From Candidatus Bathyarchaeota archaeon (GTDB lineage Archaea > Thermoproteota > Bathyarchaeia > Bathyarchaeales > Bathycorpusculaceae): a DNA stretch of 64,000 nucleotides. The notes beneath the pieces are model-generated. The model ran no database searches and had not been told where the DNA came from. It worked only from the letters and a program-made list of their open reading frames with translations. A program made the position numbers and the translations under genes. Of the stretch, positions 26,201 through 34,703 are shown one piece after another; within the stretch, counting starts at the first letter, position 1; each line of letters opens with the position of its first letter. Where the stretch lies: assembly GCA_026014545.1 (NCBI GenBank), contig JAOZIH010000003.1, forward strand, positions 1 through 64,000, given 5' to 3'.

Positions 26201-26584
26201 CTCATGTTTAGAGTAGATTATTTCGTTAAAAAGGCTGACACAAAAATCGAGTTCAATGACATTCCTATTTTGAGATGCAGGTTCGAAGATGTACACTTTA
26301 GAAAGTTTCTACTTTACGTTTTCCAAAATTGTAGGAAGCGCTGGGGCAGCGGCAATCTTCTCTCTATAATTTTGAATACAACAATTCCTTGTTTTGATAA
26401 GGATCCTGAGAGAAACAATTCAATTATCAAGAAAATAATGACCGAATTTTTGAAGGCATTAGAAGAGAAAGAAAGACTTGAAAGGGCAATTAAGCAAACT
26501 GATAATATGATAGATTCCCAAATATACGAGTTGTATGGTTTAACTTTAGAAGAAATTGCAATAGTTGAAAAATACATAAGTTAA
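23231..26584 (+). CDS. single-chain type II (IIG-like) restriction-modification enzyme
   Basis: 1117 residues combining nuclease and methylase. The N-terminal HsdR-like PD-(D/E)XK domain shows Asp71 (VADYSLL) and the ELKK motif at 86-89. The amino-methyltransferase core has motif I DPACGSGSFLIKAF near 390 and the catalytic NPPY near 531, with YGVDLDPQAVEI between. The C-terminal half contains TaqI/Eco57I-like target-recognition segments (FNDGGDIRVIVPRP, LGCLNSKLLNFFYRF). The domain order fits Eco57I/MmeI-type enzymes that cut and methylate with one polypeptide. The gene is clearly more AT-rich than its flanks and stands alone, suggesting horizontal transfer. The sequence specificity cannot be read. 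Confidence 0.88.
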   Translation: MALMEKEQAKEKIQQLIENYNQIVSRGKKSQYSEADVGSKFILPLLSALGWDVTKIEDVKEQRRTLSGVADYSLLNIGSTSKIFLELKKFDEDLDGYRRVGGRIKSFAQITIDYAWQSKADWAVLTNFEELRLYYSRVKKPEEGLIFKLRYDKYVSAFDKLWLLSKESVVSGLLDTYEKRRLRRDVDEELLKDLVYNRRLLVSNIRKNHPQLSKDEVNEATQKILDRLMFIRSCEDRQIIPAESLWTQFSVWQKIAIDKTVRTFMMDLKNIFRDFDAVYNGKLFAPHLCEDLQIDNDVLEAILSSLYNYNFDLIPVDVLGNAYELYIGTIVKEKEGTLKEDELTLVEDPTIRKKHGIYYTPEYVVDYIVRNTLGKMLEKCKTVEEVSKIKVLDPACGSGSFLIKAFDVIKEWYDNYNKQNRRGATPNTLDAHLQAISDVEEKILTENLYGVDLDPQAVEITMLNLSLKAVKPRKKLPFMGDHIKCGNSIIFGTAEKLNEYFGEKWPENKPFNWEKEFPEVFAQGGFDIIIGNPPYYSMETRKKEEQKYFQNFKPDVYRGKNDVYYYFIACGLDLLKNNGKLSFIVERYWLEATYGDKLRQKILDNAVIEEIIDFGKLQIFRDSGNHTCIFVLNKNVEQKGKRQNMIKVVRVGEWNKSPEELLTFIKTHKNQEHKDASIHIFNLPQNTLSSQQWVLATLEWQFLLKKIEKNSWKLGDLCEIEQGPKSGLNEVFAITQRQIHEYNLEPRLLRKLIKNSDIRRYYIDWKGKYLIYTTDETNIDEYPSTREYLRRFYGKLVKRAEVKDNLYPWYRLQRPRKQKLFDSSEKIVVPYRAPENRFAYDNQQFFNDGGDIRVIVPRPQCPVNIKYILGCLNSKLLNFFYRFIGRPKGEILEYFVEPLRKLPIHKIEFLNPEEKRKHDELVELVDKMLSLNMQVNKIDTNFEKYLTEPIMGYINFKNYYNKLDIKDKEALDKTSIGTIKRVKVEEQDSWLMFRVDYFVKKADTKIEFNDIPILRCRFEDVHFRKFLLYVFQNCRKRWGSGNLLSIILNTTIPCFDKDPERNNSIIKKIMTEFLKALEEKERLERAIKQTDNMIDSQIYELYGLTLEEIAIVEKYIS

Positions 26585-26739
26585 TTCTATTTTTCTGGAA
26601 TAACTTATAGCAGTGGTACAAGACCTTATATAACTTAAGTTACGGCTTCCATGCATAATTGCAAGCACTAGCGTTTTCGAATGTTCGTCAAAAACGCTTT
26701 TAGCATGAAATAACCCTTAATAGTATTGTTGGTGCTGTG

Positions 26740-27681
26740 ATGAAGAAAGCAGCACTTGTATCAGCTACAATCATGTGCTGTGTTATGGTTATTTGTTCAA
26801 CCTTTAGGTTTGCAGATGCTAATATTATCCCTTACCCAGATACGCCTAGCACTGAGTTGCCAACTCTGGTAATTAGAAGCCCAAAGAATTATTCTGATTA
26901 CTATGCTGATAATACCTTCAAATTAGACTTTGTTATTATAGAACCCGAGTCTTGGGATTTATACTACAAGTTTTTTCCTATTGTAGGGGAATATCATCTT
27001 GCGGTGTATTTGGATGGCGTTAGGAGCATTCTGCAACTGCAAAGATTTCCAAGAAGTAGCACAGTCTCAGACTATACAGCCATCTTTACCAACCTAACTG
27101 ACACTGAACATGTAGTGCACATAGTAGTTGAGGCAAGAGCGTATTATATGGCGTATTACACAAAAAATGGTGAAACCATTTCAACAGGAAGAACAAACAA
27201 CACCTATATCACTCAAACCATACATTTTCAATTAGACCCAGCTTCTAAAACAGTATCATTCCAAAAAGACCCTCAATTAATAAGCAAAGATCCCTATCCG
27301 AATCCTCCTATACCCGTGCCCGTTATCCTATCTCCTCAAAACACAAGCTACATGGTAGATAACGCCGCAGAATTTACACTGCCACTCGACTTCTCAATCA
27401 ACGCAACTGCTCCGTGGATAGGTTATAGCTTAGATAATCAATCAAGAATCACCATTCGTGGAAACAGCACTTTATCGAAACTAAGCGCAGGCGCGCATAA
27501 CATAACCTTATTCGCTATGGGTGTCTTTGGCAATATGGGTATTTCAGACACCGTTCACTTCACCTTGATTGAACAAGGTGCGCCAAATTCAAGTTTTCAA
27601 CCAATACTAATAGCGCTACCCATCGTCACATTGGCTTCAGCCGTGGGTCTGCCGATTTACTCAAAGAAACGCAAACACTAA
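26740..27681 (+). CDS. secreted surface protein with C-terminal membrane anchor
   Basis: 313 residues. Signal peptide (MKKAALVSATIMCCVMV and following, cleaved near FADA), a beta-rich region with two Ig-like or beta-sandwich segments (LVIRSPKNYSDYYAD; PVILSPQNTSYMV then GNSTLSKLSAGAHNITLFA), and a final membrane helix ending PIYSKKRKH. The second segment resembles beta-sandwich units common in archaeal cell-surface proteins. The tail closely resembles that of the protein at 10477 (PIYFKKHKH). ATG at 26740 rather than the GTG three bases before. The 150-bp upstream gap shows nothing named. Confidence 0.65.
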   Translation: MKKAALVSATIMCCVMVICSTFRFADANIIPYPDTPSTELPTLVIRSPKNYSDYYADNTFKLDFVIIEPESWDLYYKFFPIVGEYHLAVYLDGVRSILQLQRFPRSSTVSDYTAIFTNLTDTEHVVHIVVEARAYYMAYYTKNGETISTGRTNNTYITQTIHFQLDPASKTVSFQKDPQLISKDPYPNPPIPVPVILSPQNTSYMVDNAAEFTLPLDFSINATAPWIGYSLDNQSRITIRGNSTLSKLSAGAHNITLFAMGVFGNMGISDTVHFTLIEQGAPNSSFQPILIALPIVTLASAVGLPIYSKKRKH

Positions 27682-27755
27682 AAATGTAACCCAACAAAAT
27701 CATCCCTGTTGAGACTCAAATATTCCAAAGTTTCTGCAGAATATATTACAAAATA

Positions 27756-29042
27756 TTATGACAATAACTTGCGCACATACTCGGCAACAGTCATATTCTG
27801 CTTCATCGCTATTTTTTTAAGCGTAGCGTTCACGCCTGTAGAATACTGCACCGCCTTCTTAGGCTTCATCGCTATCGACGCAGGCAAACCCAAGTTCTCA
27901 GCAGCTTTCCGCAGCACCAGCTTCCGCAGCGAATCCGCCTTCCTCTCAAACTTCAGCTCCACAGGCAATGCCGTAGCGAACTTTGCAAGCTCATACGAGG
28001 CGAAGGGCAAACGCAACTCCACGCCGTGAAAACTGCATATCTTCACGTCCCGCTCTATGTTACTCTCATGAAGCCCGGCCACATCCTCAACCATCATCTT
28101 CCAAGCTTTCTCTGCGCCATAAGCCACGTAAGCCTTAACATAACGCTGATAGCCGCCGAAAAGCTCATCCGCGCCTTGCCCCGCCAGCAGCACCCTAAAC
28201 CCTGCAGCCGCAGCCTTCTCCGCTGTCCAGTAGAATGGGATGCCAATGCTCACTTTAACTGGATCAGCCTCCTCGATGAGCGCCGTAACCGCAGCTGCAG
28301 CCGCCTCCACATACTCTTCCCTAAACAAATGCACTTGCAAGGGCAAGCCCAGCGCTTCAGCCGCCTTCCGCGCTTCAACGGTTTCAGCGCGATTCTCCAA
28401 GCTAACATGAGTCAAGTTAACGCTTACGTGGCACTTGCTCGCCAGAAACGCAACGATGCTGCTGTCTAAGCCGCCGGAAAACGCAACTGCCACCTCGCTC
28501 AAGCCAGAAACCCGCATGCGAACAGATTCGCACAGCAAACGCTGCAGCGTCGAGGCAGCATCCGCCATAGACACTGGCTTAGGCTCCGCGTAAGGCAGCC
28601 TTTTGACAGGTTGAAACTTGAAGCCGCTGCGGCTGACAAGCGCCAAATGCCCAGGAGGAAACGACTTCACATCAGCTATGCCAAGCTTCCATAGCACTTT
28701 CTTACGCGTGGCTAGCGCCGCAGCATCCGCGTTTTCGCCGTAGTATAGCGGCTGAACGCCTACAGCGTCTCTGCCCGCAATAATCCGCTCCTGCTCAGCG
28801 ATTATGAACGCGAAGTCGCCGTCTGCTTCCCGCAGAAACGCTTCTGCTGTCTTAACGCTGCCTCCACTCTGAAGCTTCGCCGCTAATGCCTCTGCGCCTG
28901 AAGTTGCCCATGGCGGAGAGTAAACTTTGCCTTCGAAGACCATGGTTACGCCGCCTGCGCATGCGTAACGCTGATTAGCCGGTAAGCTGAGTGTTGTTTT
29001 GCCACTGTGTTTGTCCAAAGCCGCAACAACTGTTGCTGACAT
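27756..29042 (-). CDS. asparagine synthetase-like protein without glutaminase cysteine
   Basis: 428 residues. The C-terminal ATP-pyrophosphatase domain is intact, with the PP-loop SGGLDSS at 189-195 and GQGADELFGGYQRY. The N-terminal part keeps the end of a class II glutaminase fold (DGDFAFIIAEQ, AGRDAVGVQPLYYG). It lacks the start MCGI-x-G with the nucleophile Cys2 (it begins MSAT) and most of the first half including the RGPD region. An in-frame stop six codons upstream rules out a longer N-terminus. It may use free ammonia, act on another substrate, or need a separate glutaminase. It is divergent to purB. Confidence 0.75.
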   Translation of the reverse strand: MSATVVAALDKHSGKTTLSLPANQRYACAGGVTMVFEGKVYSPPWATSGAEALAAKLQSGGSVKTAEAFLREADGDFAFIIAEQERIIAGRDAVGVQPLYYGENADAAALATRKKVLWKLGIADVKSFPPGHLALVSRSGFKFQPVKRLPYAEPKPVSMADAASTLQRLLCESVRMRVSGLSEVAVAFSGGLDSSIVAFLASKCHVSVNLTHVSLENRAETVEARKAAEALGLPLQVHLFREEYVEAAAAAVTALIEEADPVKVSIGIPFYWTAEKAAAAGFRVLLAGQGADELFGGYQRYVKAYVAYGAEKAWKMMVEDVAGLHESNIERDVKICSFHGVELRLPFASYELAKFATALPVELKFERKADSLRKLVLRKAAENLGLPASIAMKPKKAVQYSTGVNATLKKIAMKQNMTVAEYVRKLLS

Positions 29043-29136
29043 GTCTAAACAGCTCTCTTATGCTTGGGTATTCTCTTACTGTTTGGTAAAACATTAATCT
29101 TTAATGCGCATACACATCTGGCGAGGGAAAAGTGAT

Positions 29137-30474
29137 TTGCCTATTCTACCCATAGACACTGGCCGCTACGGAACACCCGAAATGCTCCGGGTCTTCGAAG
29201 AAGAAACGCGTATCCAGCGGCTACTTGACGTTGAAGCTGCTTTGGCTTTGGCGCATGCTGAAGTCGGCAACATACCAAGGAAAGACGCGGAAAAAATCGC
29301 TGCCATGGCCTCCACTAGACACGTAAAAGTCGAGCGTGTAAAGGCGATTGAGAAGGAGATAAAACATGATATTGCCTCGCTGGTTCGCGCGTTAGCTGAA
29401 GCATGCGGCGCAAGCGGCGCCTACGTGCATTTGGGCGCCACAAGCTACGACATCGTGGACACCGCGAATGCGCTTCAGCTGAAAGAAGCCGTGGAAATCA
29501 TCGAGAAGCGGTTGGCCACGCTAAAAGGTCTGCTGCAGAAGCAAGCCGCGGAGCATAAGGAAACCGTGATGATTGGACGAACACACGGCCAGCACGCCTT
29601 GCCGATTACGTTAGGCTTCAAATTCGCCGTCTGGGGCTACGAAATCCAGCGGCACATCGAGCGGCTGAACGAGTGTAAAAAGCGCGTTTTAGTCGGCAAA
29701 ATGAGCGGCGCAGTCGGCACCCAAGCAAGCCTCGGTGAGCACGCCCAACGCATCCAAGAGCTCGTCATGAAGCAGCTTGGGCTTCAGCCCGCGGAGATTT
29801 CCACCCAGATTGTGCAGAGAGACCGCTACGCCGAGCTTATCTGCCTTTTAGCGCTTATAGCGTCGTCGCTGGAGAACTTCGCCACTGAAATCCGCGAGCT
29901 TCAGCGCCCCGAAATAGGCGAGCTCTTCGAGGCTTTTGAACGGGCAAAGCAGGTAGGCAGCTCCACTATGCCGCATAAGCGGAACCCCGAGACATGCGAG
30001 CGCATCTGCGGCTTAGCCCGCATAGTCAGAAGCTTAGCGGTTCCGGCCCTTGAGAACGTCGTTACGTGGCATGAGCGAGACTTGACGCAGTCTTCAGCGG
30101 AGCGCTTCATTTTCCCCGAAGCATGCATTCTGGTTGATTACATGCTGGCGTTGATGAGCAACGTGATAGCCAACTTGCGTGTTGACGAGCAGCGCATGAG
30201 GCAGAACATAGAGCTGACACAGGGACGCGCCATGTCTGAGGCGGTGATGATGGCTTTGGCGCGTAAGGGCATGAACAGGCAGGAAGCCCACGAGTTACTG
30301 CGGCAGTTAACCATAAAAAGCGAGCTGGAAAAGCGGCATTTCCGAGAGGTGCTCCTCGAAAACGAGACGGTGCGCAGCAGGCTCAGCGTGGAAGAAATCG
30401 ACTCGGCGCTTGATCCCAAGAATTATTTGGGCACCGCGGTTAAACAAGCGGAAAAGTTCGCAAAACTAGGCTAA
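29137..30474 (+). CDS. purB: adenylosuccinate lyase
   Basis: Fumarase/aspartase-superfamily enzyme acting twice in purine synthesis (SAICAR to AICAR, adenylosuccinate to AMP). Conserved regions include GRYGTPEM, the catalytic-histidine segment GRTHGQHALPITLG and the signature GSSTMPHKRNPETCE. I prefer TTG at 29137, giving a start PILPIDTGRYGTPEM as in homologues, over the ATG at 29104 that adds eleven unrelated residues. 445 residues. The 3' end overlaps the convergent hel308 by four bases. Confidence 0.93.
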   Translation: MPILPIDTGRYGTPEMLRVFEEETRIQRLLDVEAALALAHAEVGNIPRKDAEKIAAMASTRHVKVERVKAIEKEIKHDIASLVRALAEACGASGAYVHLGATSYDIVDTANALQLKEAVEIIEKRLATLKGLLQKQAAEHKETVMIGRTHGQHALPITLGFKFAVWGYEIQRHIERLNECKKRVLVGKMSGAVGTQASLGEHAQRIQELVMKQLGLQPAEISTQIVQRDRYAELICLLALIASSLENFATEIRELQRPEIGELFEAFERAKQVGSSTMPHKRNPETCERICGLARIVRSLAVPALENVVTWHERDLTQSSAERFIFPEACILVDYMLALMSNVIANLRVDEQRMRQNIELTQGRAMSEAVMMALARKGMNRQEAHELLRQLTIKSELEKRHFREVLLENETVRSRLSVEEIDSALDPKNYLGTAVKQAEKFAKLG

Positions 30475-32702
30475 AAATCAGCTAGCGATTTCTGCCGCCA
30501 CTCCGCGGTTTTCTCAAGTTTCTCCCAGGCTTCTTTCTTAACGAAGCCGCCAACCTGCTCCTTAATCTTCTTCGCCAGTCGCGGCCCAATCAGCGGCAGA
30601 TTCGTTAAATCTTCAAGTGGCGCATGCTTTATGTCCTCAAGCGTCTTGTAGCCTGCGTTGTACAGGATGCGCCCGCGCACGCGGCCGATGCCTTCCAGCT
30701 TAACGATTGGCAGCAGCTCCTTTTTCACTCCTTTAGTTACGCGTTCTATTAGCTCCGCGGTTAAGGGCTGAATTTCCGTGTGTCCCAGCAGCCTGCCGAG
30801 CTCATGCGTGGCGTAGAGTAGCCATTTGGCGTTTTCAATTGTCTTGTAAAGGTCTCCTGGCTGGACGCCAAAACGCTCTAGCAGCGCTTCCTCGCTTGTT
30901 TCTTCAATCCAGCTGTGCAGAACAAGGGCGGTTTTGATTTCGCCCAGGAAGTTTTCGTAGGCTATGCGGTCTTCCCATTCGGCTGGCGGCTCGATGAATA
31001 GTTCCTCGCGGTGTTCTTCCATGCGAATTGCCACCTCGTCTATCTCGCGTGCATGTGGTCGCATTACTGGTTCCATGTCTGGCGTGTGCGCGATTAGATG
31101 CAGCAAGCTGAATTCTGTTAGGCTTTCTGGTCTGCGCCTGAGCGCTTCGCGGATTACCACGGCGGTTGCTGGGTCAATGTAGAGTTCGCTTACGCGCTTT
31201 CCAAGGCGTGTGGCGTAGATTTCGTTGCTGAAGACTTCGAGCATTTCTTCATCGTATAGGTACCGTAGGATTTTGGCTATTATGCTCTTGATGGCTTTCA
31301 CGTCGTACTGGTGCGCATAGAAGGTTTTTGCGAAGAATTCGTAGATGCCGTTTTCCGTGTGCGCGAAGTCTGAGGCGATTGTTGCGAGCATATGGCTGCG
31401 GATTATGCGTTCAACTGCAAGTCTTGACCATATCCGTTCTGGATGCGCGAGCACATAGCTGTTCATAAGGTAGTCGGCTTCGTCAGCGGTTTTAGCGAGG
31501 AGCACGGCTTCGCCTGCCTTATCATATTTGGGTCTTCCAGCGCGTCCTGCCATCTGCTTATACTCCAGTACGCTTATGGGATAATAGCCATAGCTGGGTT
31601 CCCAGCGTCGATAGTCCTGGATGATTACGGTGCGTGCCGGAAGGTTCACGCCGAAAGCCAGCGTGGGCGTGGCAGTGAGCGCCTTGATTTTGCCCTGTCG
31701 GAATAGGTCTTCGATTATGCGCCTGTGCACACCAGCTAAGCCTGCATGATGGAATGCAGCGCCGCATTTAACAAGTGCAGCGAGGCTTTCGCTGATGCGT
31801 GTTCTTTCGCCTGCGGATAGGATTTTCTCTGCTTCGTGCTCCAGGGCTCTTTTTATCGGTTTGGAGAGGGCTTCGGCGGTGTAGTCAGCGATTTTCTTTG
31901 CCCATGTCACTGAGTTCTGCCTTGTTGACGTGAAAACAAGCGCTTGCCCATCTGTTTTTATGGTGTTCAGCACAAGGTTGATGACGGGATTTGCAGTTTT
32001 CTTATCGATTTTTCTTGCGTCTCCGTCTCGGTATTGGATTTCCTCGTGCAGCAGTATGCCCTCTTTAAGCGTGACTGGACGCCACTCGGTTATCACGTAT
32101 TGCGCGTGGAGCCAAGCCGCGATTTCCTCGACGTTGTTTATGGTTGCGCTTAACGCGAGAATCTGCAGCGCCGGGTTAATCTGCATTAGCCTTGCGAGCA
32201 CCACCTCAAGCGTTGGGCCGCGTTCTGCCTCGTTAAGGAGGTGCACTTCATCCGCAATTATCAGCGAGATGTCCTCCATCCATCTGGCGCGGTGCCGCAG
32301 TAGCGAATCTGCTTTCTCGTTCGTGGTGACTATGATGTCGTACTTTTCTAGCCAGGGGTCGCTACTGTCGAAGTCGCCTGTGCTGATGCCTATGCTTACG
32401 CGTTTGCCGTTTGCCTTACGTATGGCCGTGTACTTCTGGAACTCGTCGAATTTCTCGTTCGCAAGCGCTCTGAGCGGCGTGAGGTAAACGGCTTTGCCAT
32501 TCCGCTCCAGCACATGCTTGAGGCTGCAGAGCTCCGCTATCAGCGTTTTTCCCGAAGCGGTTGGGCTTGCCAGAACAAAATTCTTGCCGTCCAGCACTCC
32601 AGCTTGGATGGCTTCTGCCTGAGGAGGATACAATTCGCTTATTCCTGTGCGTAGCAGAATCTCCTTAACTTGCTCTGGCACCTGCAGCTCTGTTACCTTC
32701 AA
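30471..32702 (-). CDS. hel308: Hel308/Hjm-type superfamily 2 DNA helicase
   Basis: 743 residues, a Ski2-like ATP-dependent 3'-5' helicase acting on stalled replication forks in archaea. Walker A is SPTASGKT near 46-53, motif Ia TPLRALANEKF, motif II DEVH at 151-154, motif III SATIN, motif IV FTSTRQNS, motif V TPTLAFGVNLPAR and motif VI QMAGRAGRP. Winged-helix and ratchet domains follow, then a helix-hairpin-helix region (IGRVRGRILYNAG; LPLIGPRLAKKI). It lies divergent to the iron-sulfur cluster genes with its own AT-rich promoter region in the 266-bp gap. Confidence 0.93.
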   Translation of the reverse strand: MKVTELQVPEQVKEILLRTGISELYPPQAEAIQAGVLDGKNFVLASPTASGKTLIAELCSLKHVLERNGKAVYLTPLRALANEKFDEFQKYTAIRKANGKRVSIGISTGDFDSSDPWLEKYDIIVTTNEKADSLLRHRARWMEDISLIIADEVHLLNEAERGPTLEVVLARLMQINPALQILALSATINNVEEIAAWLHAQYVITEWRPVTLKEGILLHEEIQYRDGDARKIDKKTANPVINLVLNTIKTDGQALVFTSTRQNSVTWAKKIADYTAEALSKPIKRALEHEAEKILSAGERTRISESLAALVKCGAAFHHAGLAGVHRRIIEDLFRQGKIKALTATPTLAFGVNLPARTVIIQDYRRWEPSYGYYPISVLEYKQMAGRAGRPKYDKAGEAVLLAKTADEADYLMNSYVLAHPERIWSRLAVERIIRSHMLATIASDFAHTENGIYEFFAKTFYAHQYDVKAIKSIIAKILRYLYDEEMLEVFSNEIYATRLGKRVSELYIDPATAVVIREALRRRPESLTEFSLLHLIAHTPDMEPVMRPHAREIDEVAIRMEEHREELFIEPPAEWEDRIAYENFLGEIKTALVLHSWIEETSEEALLERFGVQPGDLYKTIENAKWLLYATHELGRLLGHTEIQPLTAELIERVTKGVKKELLPIVKLEGIGRVRGRILYNAGYKTLEDIKHAPLEDLTNLPLIGPRLAKKIKEQVGGFVKKEAWEKLEKTAEWRQKSLADF

Positions 32703-32920
32703 GTCCCTTTTCCGCCATCCAAACTAGTTTATTATTACGTGAGTATGGGCTTTTGCAAGTTATTAGCGTTTTTAAACCCATAAATAGTTCCAGCACGCCT
32801 ATTTGAAAACTTGCTGCTGATGCATTTTTAAAGCCAAAATACAGTTTAAGAAATCCAATTTTTGTTAGTTACCTATTTGCGCTTCCTCTGGCAATTCGCT
32901 TTACAAATGACTTGTTGCAA

Positions 32921-32930
32921 TGTATATAAG
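32921..32930 (+). promoter_or_regulatory. TATA box of the iscS-like operon
   Basis: TGTATATAAG, an excellent archaeal TATA box. Transcription would start near 32950, leaving a leader of about 20 nt before the ATG at 32969. It would drive iscS-like, iscU, sufS and the small downstream gene. Confidence 0.55.
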
Positions 32931-32968
32931 GGTGTTATGTTCTCTTTCTATGGCAGAGTTTGGTTTGT

Positions 32969-34192
32969 ATGGTTGAAAATGTTAGGGAACTTCTCAAGGC
33001 GCATGAGGGCATTACACGCGAGGTTTACTTGGACAACGAAAACTCCACAGTGGTGCCGCAGGAGGTTGTCGACGCCATGCTACCCTATTATAGCCGGCGC
33101 GCGTACGGCAACCCGACGCTTACGCATAAGCCTGGCTGGGAAGCTTTCGAAGCCATAATGACTGCGGCGCAGAAAATCAGCCGCTTAATAGGCGCCAAAA
33201 TCCTCGAAGAGTTAACGTTCACGCCCGGCGAGACAGAAGCCAATAACTTGGCGTTGATGGGCGCTGCCTTCGCCAACAAACACAAGGGCAAGAAAATCGT
33301 GATCTCCGCCATCGAACCCATAAACGTCCTTCACGTGGCGGAGTTGCTGCAGAAATTCGGCTACACGGTAAGCAAGGTGCCCGTGGACAGCGAAGGCTTC
33401 CTCAATCTCGAACGGCTAAAGGAAACGGTGGACAGGGAAACGGTGCTTGTAAGCATCGCCGCAGTCAACAATGAAATCGGCACTGTCCAACCCATCAAGG
33501 AAGCCGTAGACATAGTAAAGGACAGGAATCCCGACGCGCTGTTCCACACTGACGCCTCAGACGCTTACGGCCGTGTTCCCTTTAACGTGCAGGAGCTACG
33601 CGTGGACTTGGCAACTGTAAGCAGCTACAAAATTCTCGGGCCACGTGGTGTCGGCGCGCTTTACGTGCGGGAAGGCGTAAACGTGGACAAAATTCTCGAG
33701 GGGCAGATAGGCACGCAGAAGCTCTGGCCCGGCGTTGAGAACACGCCGCTTATAGTAGGCTTCGCAAAAGCCTCCGAGCTGGCGTTCCAGGATTTCGAAG
33801 CTAACGTGAACCACATGCGCAGCATGCGCGACAAACTCGTAGACGGCATATTCGCCAAACTCTCGGACGTAAGGCTCAACGGTCCACGGGGCGATAAGCG
33901 TGCGCCGGATAACGCCAACATCAGCTTCCTGCGCTGCGAGGGCGAAGCCCTCACCATCGAGCTAAGCCTCAAAGGCGTCTACGTTTCCAGCGGAAGCGCC
34001 TGCAGCCGCCGGCTGCTCCAGCCCAGCCACGTGCTCGTCGCCATCGGCCGCAAATTCAGCGAAGCACACGGCAGCATACTCATGAAAACCACGCGGTACC
34101 ACACAGAAGAAGATATAACCTATGTTCTGGATGTATTACCTGCAGCGGTTAACCGCATAAGAGGCATAGTAGGCTCCACAGGAGTTGATTAA
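32969..34192 (+). CDS. IscS/NifS-like protein with altered active site
   Basis: 407 residues of the class V aminotransferase (cysteine desulfurase) fold: LDNENSTVVP start, PGETEANNLAL, VNNEIGTVQPI, PLP-lysine segment SSYKILGPRG (Lys221) and the sulfur-carrying Cys345 in SSGSACS. By alignment with E. coli IscS several catalytic or substrate residues differ: the pyridoxal-stacking His104 is Pro117, Gln183 is Asp198, His205 is Tyr220, and the substrate-carboxylate Arg354 is Leu371. It may therefore have weak or changed desulfurase activity, or serve as a partner for IscU. The 3' end is one base from iscU, and an intact SufS follows. The ATG at 32969 fits the TATA box. Confidence 0.85.
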   Translation: MVENVRELLKAHEGITREVYLDNENSTVVPQEVVDAMLPYYSRRAYGNPTLTHKPGWEAFEAIMTAAQKISRLIGAKILEELTFTPGETEANNLALMGAAFANKHKGKKIVISAIEPINVLHVAELLQKFGYTVSKVPVDSEGFLNLERLKETVDRETVLVSIAAVNNEIGTVQPIKEAVDIVKDRNPDALFHTDASDAYGRVPFNVQELRVDLATVSSYKILGPRGVGALYVREGVNVDKILEGQIGTQKLWPGVENTPLIVGFAKASELAFQDFEANVNHMRSMRDKLVDGIFAKLSDVRLNGPRGDKRAPDNANISFLRCEGEALTIELSLKGVYVSSGSACSRRLLQPSHVLVAIGRKFSEAHGSILMKTTRYHTEEDITYVLDVLPAAVNRIRGIVGSTGVD

Positions 34193-34193
34193 A

Positions 34194-34703
34194 ATGTCAC
34201 GTGTACCCTTACCCTACACTCAGAAGGTGCTTGACCTGTTCAGAAACCCCAAGAACTTGGGCAAGATGGATGACGCTAACGTCGTCGCCGTAGCGGGCAA
34301 TCCCGCATGCGGAGACATGATAACCTTCTACATGAAAATCAACGAGCAGGAAATAGTGGAAAAAGCTACTTTTGAAAGTTACGGCTGCGCCGCCAACATC
34401 GCAACCGCAAGCATAGTCACTGAAATGATAAAGGGCATGCGCCTTGAAGACATCTGGAAAACCATCACATGGCAGAGAGTAACCGAAGAAGTAGGCGGCC
34501 TGCCAAGCGTCAAATTCCACTGCGGCGTCCTTGCCGTAGGCGCTGTAAAACGGGCAATCCGCAAATATTATGAGCAGAAAGGCGTGGCGCCAGTCTGGTT
34601 GCCTAAAGAGTTAACTTTTGAGGAGAAACAGGCGCTGGAAGAGGAAGAACTCGCCGAGCGACTCTCCAGAAGACTGCGTACCACGGAGGAAAAACAATCC
34701 TAA
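34194..34703 (+). CDS. iscU: IscU-type iron-sulfur cluster scaffold
   Basis: 169 residues. The three cluster-binding cysteines and the conserved aspartate are present: GNPACGD (Cys39, Asp41), YGCAANIATAS (Cys65) and KFHCGVLA (Cys110). The usual IscU LPPVK motif is replaced by LPSVK, as in NifU/SufU relatives. After residue 145 there is a charged, helical tail (EEKQALEEEELAERLSRRL) not found in short IscU proteins. AGGAG lies eight bases before the ATG. It is the second gene of the operon and presumably receives sulfur from one of the flanking NifS-type proteins. Confidence 0.93.
   Translation: MSRVPLPYTQKVLDLFRNPKNLGKMDDANVVAVAGNPACGDMITFYMKINEQEIVEKATFESYGCAANIATASIVTEMIKGMRLEDIWKTITWQRVTEEVGGLPSVKFHCGVLAVGAVKRAIRKYYEQKGVAPVWLPKELTFEEKQALEEEELAERLSRRLRTTEEKQS

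Noticed and set aside
31930-32487. 185-codon plus-strand frame opposite hel308
   Set aside because: Ser/Ala-rich shadow of the helicase motor domain; no motif or ribosome-binding site.
32960-34192. IscS-like gene treated as a pseudogene because of lost residues
   Set aside because: The frame is full length, the lysine and cysteine are kept, the promoter is strong and the gene is tightly coupled to iscU, so a functional but altered protein is more likely.
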